From contig DBAU01000066.1 of the NCBI GenBank assembly GCA_002291845.1, forward strand, positions 1 to 8,828: a stretch of DNA of 8,828 bases, read 5' to 3'. Under the pieces are notes generated by a model. The model was not told where the DNA came from. It saw only the letters and a program-made list of their open reading frames with translations, and ran no database searches. This stretch comes from Alphaproteobacteria bacterium UBA1002. Lineage in GTDB: Bacteria; Pseudomonadota; Alphaproteobacteria; Rickettsiales; UBA998. The translations under genes and the position numbers were made by a program. Positions 1 through 5,861 of the stretch are shown piece by piece; within the stretch, counting starts at the first letter, position 1; each line of letters begins with the position of its first letter.

Positions 1-528
1 GCTCGTCCGATCTGTCCTGAAACACTGGATGCCGCAGGAGCACAGCATTATCTCTCCTCGCTCGCGATGCAGTATCCTGATTTGATTGTCGAGCGATTTG
101 CCAGCTGGGTGGACAAGTTTAATGATACCGCACGTAACATGCAGCGTGTCATTTATGCGGTGGCATTGTTTATGCTGCTGGCCATGGTTGCCGTCATTAT
201 TCTCATTACCCGTGCTAGTGTTCAACTGCATTTTGATATCGTAAAGTTGCTTCACCGCATGGGGGCAAAGGATCATTATATTTCCCGTCAGTTTCAGTGG
301 AACGCCATCGCGTTGACTCTGAAAGGTGCCATACCGGGTGCGGTACTTGCGGCCTTGATGACAACGGCATGCTTTCTTTTTATCAACCAGCTGGAAGTGG
401 GAAGCCCGCTGCAGAATCAGCTGGGGATGTATGTGGCGCTTTTTGTACTGCTGCCGGCCTTCCTTACGTTGTGTGTCGGCATCTCTACCTATTCTACGGT
501 TCGTCATACTCTGCGGCGTCTGCACTGA
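1..528 (+). CDS. ftsX: FtsX, cell-division ABC transporter permease subunit (C-terminal 175 residues; 5' end outside window)
   Basis: FtsX is the inner-membrane partner of the ATPase FtsE; the complex sits at the division septum and activates peptidoglycan hydrolases rather than transporting a solute. The reading frame is open from the first base, so the gene is cut by the window edge and the first internal ATG (67) is not its start. Visible residues hold the end of the extracytoplasmic domain and three hydrophobic segments (about residues 49-71, 106-126 and 142-164 of the visible part), matching the last three of FtsX's four membrane helices. After the first segment comes the family's conserved cytoplasmic stretch, with the pattern LLHRMGAKDHYISRQFQ. 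The TGA stop overlaps the next gene's ATG by one base. ftsE is not adjacent: it lies on the other strand at 4179-4850. Family call is firm; the N-terminal part cannot be checked. Confidence 0.9.
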   Translation, partial: ARPICPETLDAAGAQHYLSSLAMQYPDLIVERFASWVDKFNDTARNMQRVIYAVALFMLLAMVAVIILITRASVQLHFDIVKLLHRMGAKDHYISRQFQWNAIALTLKGAIPGAVLAALMTTACFLFINQLEVGSPLQNQLGMYVALFVLLPAFLTLCVGISTYSTVRHTLRRLH

Positions 529-1079
529 TGCTGGTGCTACTCGATCGCGACGGGGTAATTAATGAGGACCTTCCGCGTGGCGTGGTGCATCCCGAGGAAT
601 TTCGTTTGTTGCCAGGTGCGCTGGATGGCATTGCCATGTTGACGCAAGCCGGCTGTCGGATTGCCGTTGTCACAAACCAATCGGTTATTGGCAAGGGATT
701 GGTGTCCGCGGAACAGGTGGATGCATTGCATTCTGCATTGGCCGAGCAGGTTGAAGCGGCCGGTGGATTGATAGACCGATTTTATGTGTGTCCCGATCAC
801 CCTGAAAAGCCAACGCCAAGGCGCAAGCCTGCCCCCGGCATGTTGCTGGAGGCCCTTGAAGACTTTGGTGTGCAGGCCGCTCAGACCCCGTTTGTTGGGG
901 ATGCGCTGCGTGATCTGCAGGCGGCGCAGGCGGCAGGATGTCCACGCTGGCTGGTGAAAACCGGTAAAGGCGCCGCATTACTCGCGGAAGGCTTGCCAGC
1001 ATCGCTTCAGCCTGTCATGGTGGTCGACGATTTACGGGCAGCGGCCCGATCCATTCTCCAGGCCCTACGTTTTGCATGA
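528..1079 (+). CDS. HAD-IIIA phosphatase, HisB-N / GmhB (heptose-bisphosphate phosphatase)-like
   Basis: This 183-residue protein has the four HAD motifs: nucleophile loop DRDGVIN (D6, D8), motif II VTNQS (T49), motif III lysine in RKPAPGML (K100), and the metal-binding motif IV VGDALRDL (D125, D129). The DRDGVIN plus RKPxPGML signature belongs to the family of GmhB (D-glycero-D-manno-heptose-1,7-bisphosphate phosphatase, LPS core heptose synthesis) and the HisB N-terminal domain (histidinol phosphatase). The zinc loop of classical GmhB (C-x-H ... C-x-C before RKP) is degenerate here: it reads CPDHPEKPTPRRKP, keeping one cysteine and lacking the second cysteine pair. Substrate is therefore uncertain. 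The start is the ATG inside TGATG at the ftsX stop, which places D6 at the usual distance from the N terminus; longer in-frame starts would lie wholly within ftsX. The stop overlaps the next start as ATGA. Confidence 0.85.
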   Translation: MLVLLDRDGVINEDLPRGVVHPEEFRLLPGALDGIAMLTQAGCRIAVVTNQSVIGKGLVSAEQVDALHSALAEQVEAAGGLIDRFYVCPDHPEKPTPRRKPAPGMLLEALEDFGVQAAQTPFVGDALRDLQAAQAAGCPRWLVKTGKGAALLAEGLPASLQPVMVVDDLRAAARSILQALRFA

Positions 1080-1675
1080 CCCGCTGGTTTCATCGCATGT
1101 TCCTGTTTTTTTCTGTGGTACTGGCCATATGGGCCATTGGCCTCTTTCGCTTTATTGGCGAAATACCAGGCCGGCCGCAGACCAATCCAGCGCAGACAGA
1201 TGCGGTGGTGGTTCTCACAGGGGGCGATCAGCGCCTGCAACGGGGGCTGGAGCTGCTCAATCAGGGGATTGCCAAGAAGCTTTTAATCTCAGGCGTGGGA
1301 AAGGGAACCACACTGGAAAAGCTGCTGGCTCAGTATCCGGGGGCGGATTTAGGTAATGTGGCTGAGCCGACCAACGTGATTATTCTTGATGAGGTCGCAA
1401 ATACCACGTTTACCAATGCGGTTGAAACGCGCCGGTGGATGGAGCGTGAGGGCTTTAAATCCATGCGGGTTGTCACCGGTAACTATCACCTGCCGCGCAG
1501 CCTGCTTATTTTTGTGCACTACATGCCAGATTATTTGATTATCCCGGAGCCTGTTTTCCCCAAGGATTTTCAGCGTAAAAAGTGGTGGAGTGCGTCGAAT
1601 TCCCTGCGCCTAGTACTGGTAGAATATAACAAATTTCTGATTACCTGGCTGCGCTTGAAAACGGGGGCGGTGTGA
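1076..1675 (+). CDS. YdcF/ElyC-like DUF218 membrane-anchored protein
   Basis: The 199-residue protein has one N-terminal hydrophobic segment (about residues 8-27) followed by a DUF218 domain. Visible DUF218 hallmarks are AVVVLTGG (43-50), LLISGVGKG (69-77), the ANTTFTNA segment (108-115) and VVTGNYHLPRS (132-142), which corresponds to the family's VTSxYHxxRA motif. DUF218 proteins include E. coli YdcF and the envelope-biogenesis factor ElyC; their biochemical activity is not settled, though S-adenosylmethionine binding has been reported for YdcF. The anchor and the position between ftsX and plsC suggest a role in cell-envelope metabolism (inference). It overlaps the upstream HAD gene by 4 nt (ATGA) and the downstream acyltransferase by 4 nt (GTGA), so translational coupling is likely. 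No lipoprotein or cleavable signal motif is evident. Confidence 0.85.
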   Translation: MTRWFHRMFLFFSVVLAIWAIGLFRFIGEIPGRPQTNPAQTDAVVVLTGGDQRLQRGLELLNQGIAKKLLISGVGKGTTLEKLLAQYPGADLGNVAEPTNVIILDEVANTTFTNAVETRRWMEREGFKSMRVVTGNYHLPRSLLIFVHYMPDYLIIPEPVFPKDFQRKKWWSASNSLRLVLVEYNKFLITWLRLKTGAV

Positions 1676-2373
1676 GCTGGTTACGCTCCTTTGTCTTTAA
1701 CCTTTGCTTGATTCTGTGGACAATCATCACAGGGGTATGGGGATTGCCGTTTCTGCTTCTGTGGCGCAAAGGGGTGCTGGTGGTTGCCGATGTATGGTGC
1801 GATGGGGTGGTGTGGTTGCTACGCGTCATCTGCGGCATTCGTCATCAGGTCGAGGGAGCGTTCTTTCAGGGCATCGGCGTGGTTTATGCGTCAAAGCACC
1901 AATCCGCGTGGGAGACCATTGTGCTATGGCGGATTTTCCGACGTCCGGTGTTTGTGCTTAAAAAAGAACTGCTCTCCATCCCTGTCTTTGGCACGTATTT
2001 GCGCCGAATTCCCCATGTGGCCATTGACCGTAAAGCCGGCTCACAGGCGATGCGCCAGATCATCGAGCAAAGCCAGATTCATCTGTCTGAAGGGCGGAGC
2101 ATTATTATTTTTCCTGAAGGAACCCGGACGGCTCCAGGTGAGACACGGCCCTACAAACAGGGCGTAGCATCGCTGTATGAACATTTGAAGGTTCCGGTGG
2201 TTCCTGTCGCGTTGAATTCGGGCCTTTTCTGGAGACGAAATGCTTTCATAAAGCGGGCCGGACTCATTACGGTACGCGTACTGAGTCCCATACCGCAAGG
2301 GCTGCCGCGCTCAGTATTTCTTGCACAATTACAGGAAATGATTGAGCGCGAGAGCCTTTCCCTCTTACCCTGA
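1672..2373 (+). CDS. plsC: 1-acyl-sn-glycerol-3-phosphate acyltransferase (PlsC/LPLAT family)
   Basis: PlsC transfers a fatty-acyl group to the sn-2 position of lysophosphatidic acid to give phosphatidic acid, the precursor of membrane phospholipids. The 233-residue protein starts with a hydrophobic N-terminal segment (about 7-31) and carries the LPLAT blocks in order: KHQSAWET (75-82, catalytic H76), the VAIDR block (116-120), FPEGTR (147-152) and VPVVPVALNSG (174-184). The usual HxxxxD has Glu (E81) in place of Asp; KHQSxWET is, from recollection, a common form among proteobacterial PlsC homologues, so this does not imply inactivity. The start codon is GTG at 1672, within GTGA over the ydcF-like stop. 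A paralogue acting on another lysophospholipid cannot be excluded. Confidence 0.88.
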   Translation: MSWLRSFVFNLCLILWTIITGVWGLPFLLLWRKGVLVVADVWCDGVVWLLRVICGIRHQVEGAFFQGIGVVYASKHQSAWETIVLWRIFRRPVFVLKKELLSIPVFGTYLRRIPHVAIDRKAGSQAMRQIIEQSQIHLSEGRSIIIFPEGTRTAPGETRPYKQGVASLYEHLKVPVVPVALNSGLFWRRNAFIKRAGLITVRVLSPIPQGLPRSVFLAQLQEMIERESLSLLP

Positions 2374-2379
2374 GTTTAT

Positions 2380-3231
2380 ATGCAGCATTTAACGGGTCTT
2401 GACCCCCTTCTTGACGATTACGATGCCTTTTTGTTGGACCTGTGGGGCGTTATACACGATGGCAATACGCTTTATCCGGGTGTGCAGGATACGCTGACGC
2501 AGATTCATGCGCGGGGTAAACGGATCCTGTTTCTATCCAACGCGCCACGACGTGCAGAAAAGGCGCAGACGCGTCTGCTTGAACTAGGCATCCCCACTGC
2601 CATCGCGCGGGAAGTGATGACCTCAGGTGAAGCGGCCTATCTGCATCTGGCTATGCAGGCCGAGGGCTGGCAGCGCTACGCATTCTGTGGACCAGAGCGT
2701 GACCGTGATCTGCTGAATGGACTGCCTTATGAGGTTGCCACGCCTGAGTTTGCCGATTTTGTGCTGAATGTTGGCTTCACCGATGACAATGAACCCGTAT
2801 CCTACTGGATGCCGCTGCTGGAAGCCTCGTGCGCCCGGGGTTTGCCGATGGTCTGCGTAAATCCGGACCGTATTGTGGTACGTCTGTCCGGTGAGGTGCT
2901 CCCGTGCGCAGGACAGCTTGCTGATGCGTACGCTGCTCTTGGAGGAGAGGTACGCTATTTCGGCAAGCCTTATGCTGAGGTGTACACGCTTTGCTGCGCG
3001 CGGCTAGCCGGTATTGAAAAAGCCCGAATCCTCGCGGTGGGCGATTCATTAGAGACCGATATTCTCGGCGCCAACCGCGCGGGTATCGACAGCGTGCTCA
3101 TCACGGGCGGTATTTTGAAGCCTCAGCTCTTTGCTGATGATGAAAGCGCGTTGAATGTCCGCCTGCTGGAAGGCCTATCACAATCCCATCAAGCCTTTGC
3201 GCAATATACACTTCCGGCTTTTGTGCTGTAG
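2380..3231 (+). CDS. HAD-superfamily hydrolase, subclass IIA (TIGR01459-like)
   Basis: The 283-residue protein follows plsC after a 6-bp gap and ends the + strand operon. HAD motifs are DLWGVIHDG (D20 nucleophile), FLSNAPR (51-57), the family's GKPYAEVY block, and motif IV GDSLETDILGANRAGI near the C terminus, with a large cap domain between motifs II and III as in HAD-IIA enzymes (NagD, pyridoxal phosphatase, glycerol-phosphate phosphatases). The motif I residue two positions after the nucleophile is Trp rather than the canonical Asp (D-x-W-G instead of D-x-D-G), which I recall as characteristic of TIGR01459 proteins; their substrate is not established. No clear Shine-Dalgarno precedes the ATG, consistent with coupling to plsC. 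Co-location with plsC hints at a glycerol-phosphate-type substrate, but this is only inference. Confidence 0.85.
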   Translation: MQHLTGLDPLLDDYDAFLLDLWGVIHDGNTLYPGVQDTLTQIHARGKRILFLSNAPRRAEKAQTRLLELGIPTAIAREVMTSGEAAYLHLAMQAEGWQRYAFCGPERDRDLLNGLPYEVATPEFADFVLNVGFTDDNEPVSYWMPLLEASCARGLPMVCVNPDRIVVRLSGEVLPCAGQLADAYAALGGEVRYFGKPYAEVYTLCCARLAGIEKARILAVGDSLETDILGANRAGIDSVLITGGILKPQLFADDESALNVRLLEGLSQSHQAFAQYTLPAFVL

Positions 3232-3255
3232 CTTTTAGGCCTGCGAGGGGAGTTT

Positions 3256-4041
3256 CTACATCGCACTCCAGCCGCCATCCACAGGCAGAGCGATGCCGGT
3301 CATTTTACCGCCTGCCTCGCCGCAAAGGAATAGAACGGTTTCGGCGATATTATCTACGGTGACAAATTCTTTGATGGCGTGTTTGTCGAGCATGACTTTT
3401 TCAATCACCTCTTTCTCGCTCATATTGTGCGCTTTCATCTGCTCGGGGATTTGCTTGCGCACCAGCGGTGTATCGACATAACCGGGGCAAACGGCGTTCA
3501 CTGTGATGCCGTACGGGGCAAGGTCTGCGCCCGCCGCCTTTGAGAGGCCGACAATCCCGTGCTTGGCGGAAACATACGCGGATTTAAACGGCGACGCGAC
3601 CAGCCCGTGCACGGAGGCGATATTAATCACGCGGCCCCATTTGCGTGCCATCATGCCTCTGCTAGCAGCTTTGATAGCATGGAATGCCGCGGAGAGATTG
3701 ATTGCCATGATCTGATCCCATTTATTGTCGTCAAACTCCCAAATGGGTTGTACATTTTGGATGCCCGCGTTGTTCACCAAAATATCAACTGAACCAAGCA
3801 GCTTTTCGGCATCGGCAATCATCAGGCGGATTTCCGCTGGCTTGCTCATATCCGCGGGCGAATACGCTACTTTCACACCCAGCGCGGTAATCTCCTCTTT
3901 AATCTTTTCAATATCGGATGCGTCTCCGAAGCCATTGAGCATGATATTGGCGCCATGCCGTGCCAGTGCTCGTGCGATGCCAAGTCCAATGCCGCTGGTG
4001 GATCCAGTGACGACTGCTGTTCTACCGTTCAGGGTGGTCAT
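3256..4041 (-). CDS. bdhA: D-3-hydroxybutyrate dehydrogenase (short-chain dehydrogenase/reductase)
   Basis: This enzyme oxidises (R)-3-hydroxybutyrate to acetoacetate with NAD+, used in poly-3-hydroxybutyrate or ketone-body breakdown. The 261-residue length matches bacterial family members (about 260). SDR features: cofactor loop TGSTSGIGLGIA (12-23), NNAG (90-93), and the catalytic tetrad N115, S143, Y156, K160. Residues that hold the substrate carboxylate in the Pseudomonas fragi enzyme (Gln94, His144, Lys152, Gln196) are all present with a one-residue offset: Q95, H145, K153, Q197. The LNGFGD segment after the second strand and the C-terminal LPVDGGW are also typical. The ATG has a strong AAGGAG upstream. 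The gene converges with the HAD-IIA gene across 24 bp with no terminator hairpin visible. No PHB synthase, depolymerase or CoA-transferase gene lies nearby. Confidence 0.93.
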   Translation of the reverse strand: MTTLNGRTAVVTGSTSGIGLGIARALARHGANIMLNGFGDASDIEKIKEEITALGVKVAYSPADMSKPAEIRLMIADAEKLLGSVDILVNNAGIQNVQPIWEFDDNKWDQIMAINLSAAFHAIKAASRGMMARKWGRVINIASVHGLVASPFKSAYVSAKHGIVGLSKAAGADLAPYGITVNAVCPGYVDTPLVRKQIPEQMKAHNMSEKEVIEKVMLDKHAIKEFVTVDNIAETVLFLCGEAGGKMTGIALPVDGGWSAM

Positions 4042-4174
4042 GCGATTCTCCTTCGCTGTGCGTGTATGATGTATCAGTTAGGGTGGGTGAGGAAGGCGGT
4101 GAAGGGGATACTGCCGGTTTTGGTGGCAGGTAATCTTCGTCCTCGTCATCAAATCCGCAGCAATGGCGTCCCAT
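4022..4174 (-). CDS. Candidate small protein ORF, 50 codons, directly downstream of ftsE (uncertain)
   Basis: An ATG lies 4 nt after the ftsE stop on the minus strand, preceded by AGGA within the end of ftsE, and opens a 50-residue frame that ends at TAG inside the hydroxybutyrate dehydrogenase gene (20-nt overlap with its start). The predicted product begins MGRHCCGF, continues with the acidic run DDEDED, then a Pro/Ser-rich stretch (YLPPKPAVSPSPPSSP), then a His/Glu-containing tail. There is no hydrophobic segment, so it does not look like the membrane-spanning start of ftsX. I recognise no family. The position is exactly where a co-transcribed next gene would start, but short acidic/proline-rich frames arise easily by chance in GC-rich spacers. 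Alternatives are an untranslated spacer or the decayed 5' remnant of the gene that once followed ftsE. Confidence 0.25.
   Translation of the reverse strand: MGRHCCGFDDEDEDYLPPKPAVSPSPPSSPTLTDTSYTHSEGESHDHPER
4048..4053 (-). promoter_or_regulatory. Shine-Dalgarno for the hydroxybutyrate dehydrogenase gene
   Basis: On the minus strand AAGGAG lies 6 nt before the ATG at 4041. It is a full anti-SD match and fixes the start. It falls inside the candidate 50-codon ORF (4022-4174). Confidence 0.7.
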
Positions 4175-4178
4175 CGTC

Positions 4179-4850
4179 TTATCCTGCCTCTGCACGTTCC
4201 TGTATTACTTTGCCATCCTTTAGATTCAGCACCGGGTACGAAAAGGCGCGAATCAGTGACTCATCATGGGTGGCAAGGATGATAGTGGTACCCATTTTAT
4301 TGAGTGATTCAAATAAATACATGAACCGCTTGGACAGTTTGGGATCCAGGTTGCCCGTTGGTTCATCTGCCAGAAGTAAGGGCGGATTGTTAATGACGGC
4401 GCGTGCAATCGCGACACGCTGCTTCTGCCCACCCGACAATAATGGCGGTTTTACATCACGAAACGACGCAAGGCCAATCCAGTCCAGCAGCTCCGTTACT
4501 TTTGTATCTGTATCCGCATAACTCACGCCCGCGACTTTTTGTGGCAGGGCAATATTCTCCGCGACGGTGAGGTGATCAAGCAGCTGGAAATCCTGCACGA
4601 CAGAGCCCACTTTGCGTCGTAGCTGGGGCAGCGCATCATGATCTAGCTTGGTCACTTCCTGTCCGAACAGTTTCAAGCGTCCAGCCGTGGGGCGAATGGT
4701 AAGTGCAAAAAGTCCCAGCAGTGATGACTTACCTGCGCCGCTGGCGCCGGTGAGGAAGTGAAACGACCCCTTGGGAACCTTGAGTGAAATATCTTTCAGC
4801 ACACGGTGGCCCGGGGTGTATTCCAGCGAGAGATTGTAACAGGTAATCAC
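4179..4850 (-). CDS. ftsE: FtsE, cell-division ABC transporter ATP-binding subunit
   Basis: FtsE is the cytoplasmic ATPase that drives FtsX conformational changes to switch on septal peptidoglycan hydrolysis. All ABC motifs are intact: Walker A GASGAGKS (35-42), Q-loop Q86, signature LSGGQKQ (138-144), Walker B LLLADEP (158-164) and H-loop H195. GSFHFLTGASGAGKSSLL and VVQDFQLLDHLTVAENIALP are typical of alphaproteobacterial FtsE. I place the start at GTG 4848-4850: it gives 223 residues beginning MITCYNLSLEY, like the MIxFxNVSxxY start of the family (E. coli FtsE is 222), and has AAGGG 7 nt upstream. An upstream in-frame TTG (4908-4910) would add 20 residues with no family counterpart. ftsX does not follow; a short spacer and hydroxybutyrate dehydrogenase do, while ftsX lies at 1-528 on the other strand. 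Confidence 0.93.
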   Translation of the reverse strand: MITCYNLSLEYTPGHRVLKDISLKVPKGSFHFLTGASGAGKSSLLGLFALTIRPTAGRLKLFGQEVTKLDHDALPQLRRKVGSVVQDFQLLDHLTVAENIALPQKVAGVSYADTDTKVTELLDWIGLASFRDVKPPLLSGGQKQRVAIARAVINNPPLLLADEPTGNLDPKLSKRFMYLFESLNKMGTTIILATHDESLIRAFSYPVLNLKDGKVIQERAEAG

Positions 4851-4952
4851 CGCATGGCCCTTTTTCCTACGTATTTCGCCATTGCTACAGGAGGGGGCAG
4901 TGGCTTGCAATTATTTAGTGGTACCGCAGCCTGATTATGGTAGAAATATCCC
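4851..4952. promoter_or_regulatory. Divergent intergenic region between ftsE (-) and the zinc-ribbon gene (+)
   Basis: These 102 bp must hold the 5' signals of both divergent units if neither is read from a more distant promoter. On the + strand, TTGCAA (4905-4910) resembles a -35 element, but no good -10 lies 16-18 bp downstream; TATGGT (4936-4941) is a possible weak -10. No operator palindrome or hairpin is evident. The boundaries of the region are firm; the individual promoter elements are not. Confidence 0.35.
4858..4862 (-). promoter_or_regulatory. Ribosome-binding site deciding the ftsE GTG start
   Basis: The minus strand reads AAAAAGGG, then 7 nt, then GTG (4850-4848). The AAGGG core at this spacing supports the shorter ftsE start over the upstream TTG, which has no comparable site. 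Confidence 0.5.
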
Positions 4953-5861
4953 ATGTTTTTGGCTTGTCCGGCATGTAGCTCTCGCTTCCGTGTAAACCCT
5001 CAGGCGGTAGGGGCAGGGCGCGATGTACGTTGTTCCAAATGTGGCAATCAGTGGTTTGCTTTGCCAAGCGATATTCACGACGAGCATGGCGTCTCCTTCG
5101 CGCCCGCTCCGGCGCGTATGGAAGTACCTCTGAATGACTTGGCACGTGATGAGGATTCTGCGCCCCCTGTCCGTTTGCAGCCGATTCCAAAAGAGTACGA
5201 GCCGAATCTGGACATGCCACTGGGTGACGAAATTCCGATGCCCTATGAAGTAGCTGAGGCCTCTCGACCAACACCATTGGAAACTGATGACAGCCCCGCT
5301 CCGCAAGCCCCTGAACCTGATTTGGATATTGAGGCGCTGGAAGCGGCCCTTGCCAAAAAAGTTGCTACGGTTCCGGTCAGTGCCCAAACTTCTTATGCAC
5401 CGCATGTATTTTGGCTTGCCGCAGCCTGTGCTGTCTTGCTGCTGCTGAATGTAGGTACGGCGATGCTGGTGTTTCGTGAGGCACTAACCGCTGAGATTCC
5501 TGCATTGCATGGGCTTTACCGTGCGATGGGATATCAGCAGACCAAAGGGTTGTCGTTTGCCGATCTGAAACTTACCCGTTACGGTACGGAGCAAAAGCCA
5601 CGTTTTGATGTGGCGGGTGTGGTGGTTAATACGATGGATAATGCCGTACAGGAGCCTGATGTGCGGATTGCATTGCTGGGTAAAAACGATGAAATCCTGC
5701 GTGAATGGCGGTTAAATGGCGGTGAGAAAGACGTGCCTAAGGATCGTCCCTTGCATTTCAGCACGCAAAAAGAGTATTTACGCAGTGCCCGTGCAGGGGA
5801 AGCAACGACGTTGCTGCTCCATCTGGGTAGCCCTGTTGAACTCTCCCTTGCAACCGAATGA
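4953..5861 (+). CDS. MJ0042-type zinc-ribbon, single-pass membrane protein with DUF3426-like C-terminal domain
   Basis: The 302-residue protein has an N-terminal zinc ribbon with two CxxC pairs, CPAC (C5, C8) and CSKC (C27, C30), spaced and flanked as in the MJ0042 finger (FRV after the first knuckle, VRC before the second, W34 after it). An acidic, proline-rich and probably disordered linker follows (about 38-146), then one transmembrane helix (about 151-173), and a C-terminal domain whose core LKLTRYGTEQKPRFDVAGVVVN resembles the DUF3426/FxLD-type beta domain seen in these proteins. The predicted topology is cytoplasmic zinc ribbon and periplasmic C-terminal domain. Function in the family is not established. 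It is divergent from ftsE and overlaps hpt by 4 nt (ATGA). This order, zinc-ribbon gene next to ftsE, is familiar from other alphaproteobacteria (from memory) and suggests an envelope or division link. Confidence 0.85.
   Translation: MFLACPACSSRFRVNPQAVGAGRDVRCSKCGNQWFALPSDIHDEHGVSFAPAPARMEVPLNDLARDEDSAPPVRLQPIPKEYEPNLDMPLGDEIPMPYEVAEASRPTPLETDDSPAPQAPEPDLDIEALEAALAKKVATVPVSAQTSYAPHVFWLAAACAVLLLLNVGTAMLVFREALTAEIPALHGLYRAMGYQQTKGLSFADLKLTRYGTEQKPRFDVAGVVVNTMDNAVQEPDVRIALLGKNDEILREWRLNGGEKDVPKDRPLHFSTQKEYLRSARAGEATTLLLHLGSPVELSLATE

Noticed and set aside
297..527. N-terminal extension of the GmhB-like HAD protein from 297
   Set aside because: The extension lies entirely within ftsX in another frame, and the HAD fold begins at the ATG of 528, where the DRDG motif is at its usual position.
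1672..2373. PlsC with HxxxxE instead of HxxxxD as a sign of inactivity
   Set aside because: KHQSxWET is, as I recall, a common natural variant of the LPLAT motif in proteobacteria; the other blocks are intact.
3232..3255. Bidirectional terminator between the convergent HAD-IIA and dehydrogenase genes
   Set aside because: The 24-bp gap contains only a 6-bp AGGCCT palindrome with no stem-loop and T-run, so a terminator is not supported.
3955..4521. Plus-strand ORF across the dehydrogenase start, the spacer and the ftsE end
   Set aside because: It is antisense to two firm genes and has low-complexity composition with no recognisable motif.
4848..4910. 20-residue N-terminal extension of FtsE starting at an upstream TTG
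   Set aside because: It has no ribosome-binding site or family counterpart; the GTG at 4848-4850 gives the normal FtsE N terminus and length.
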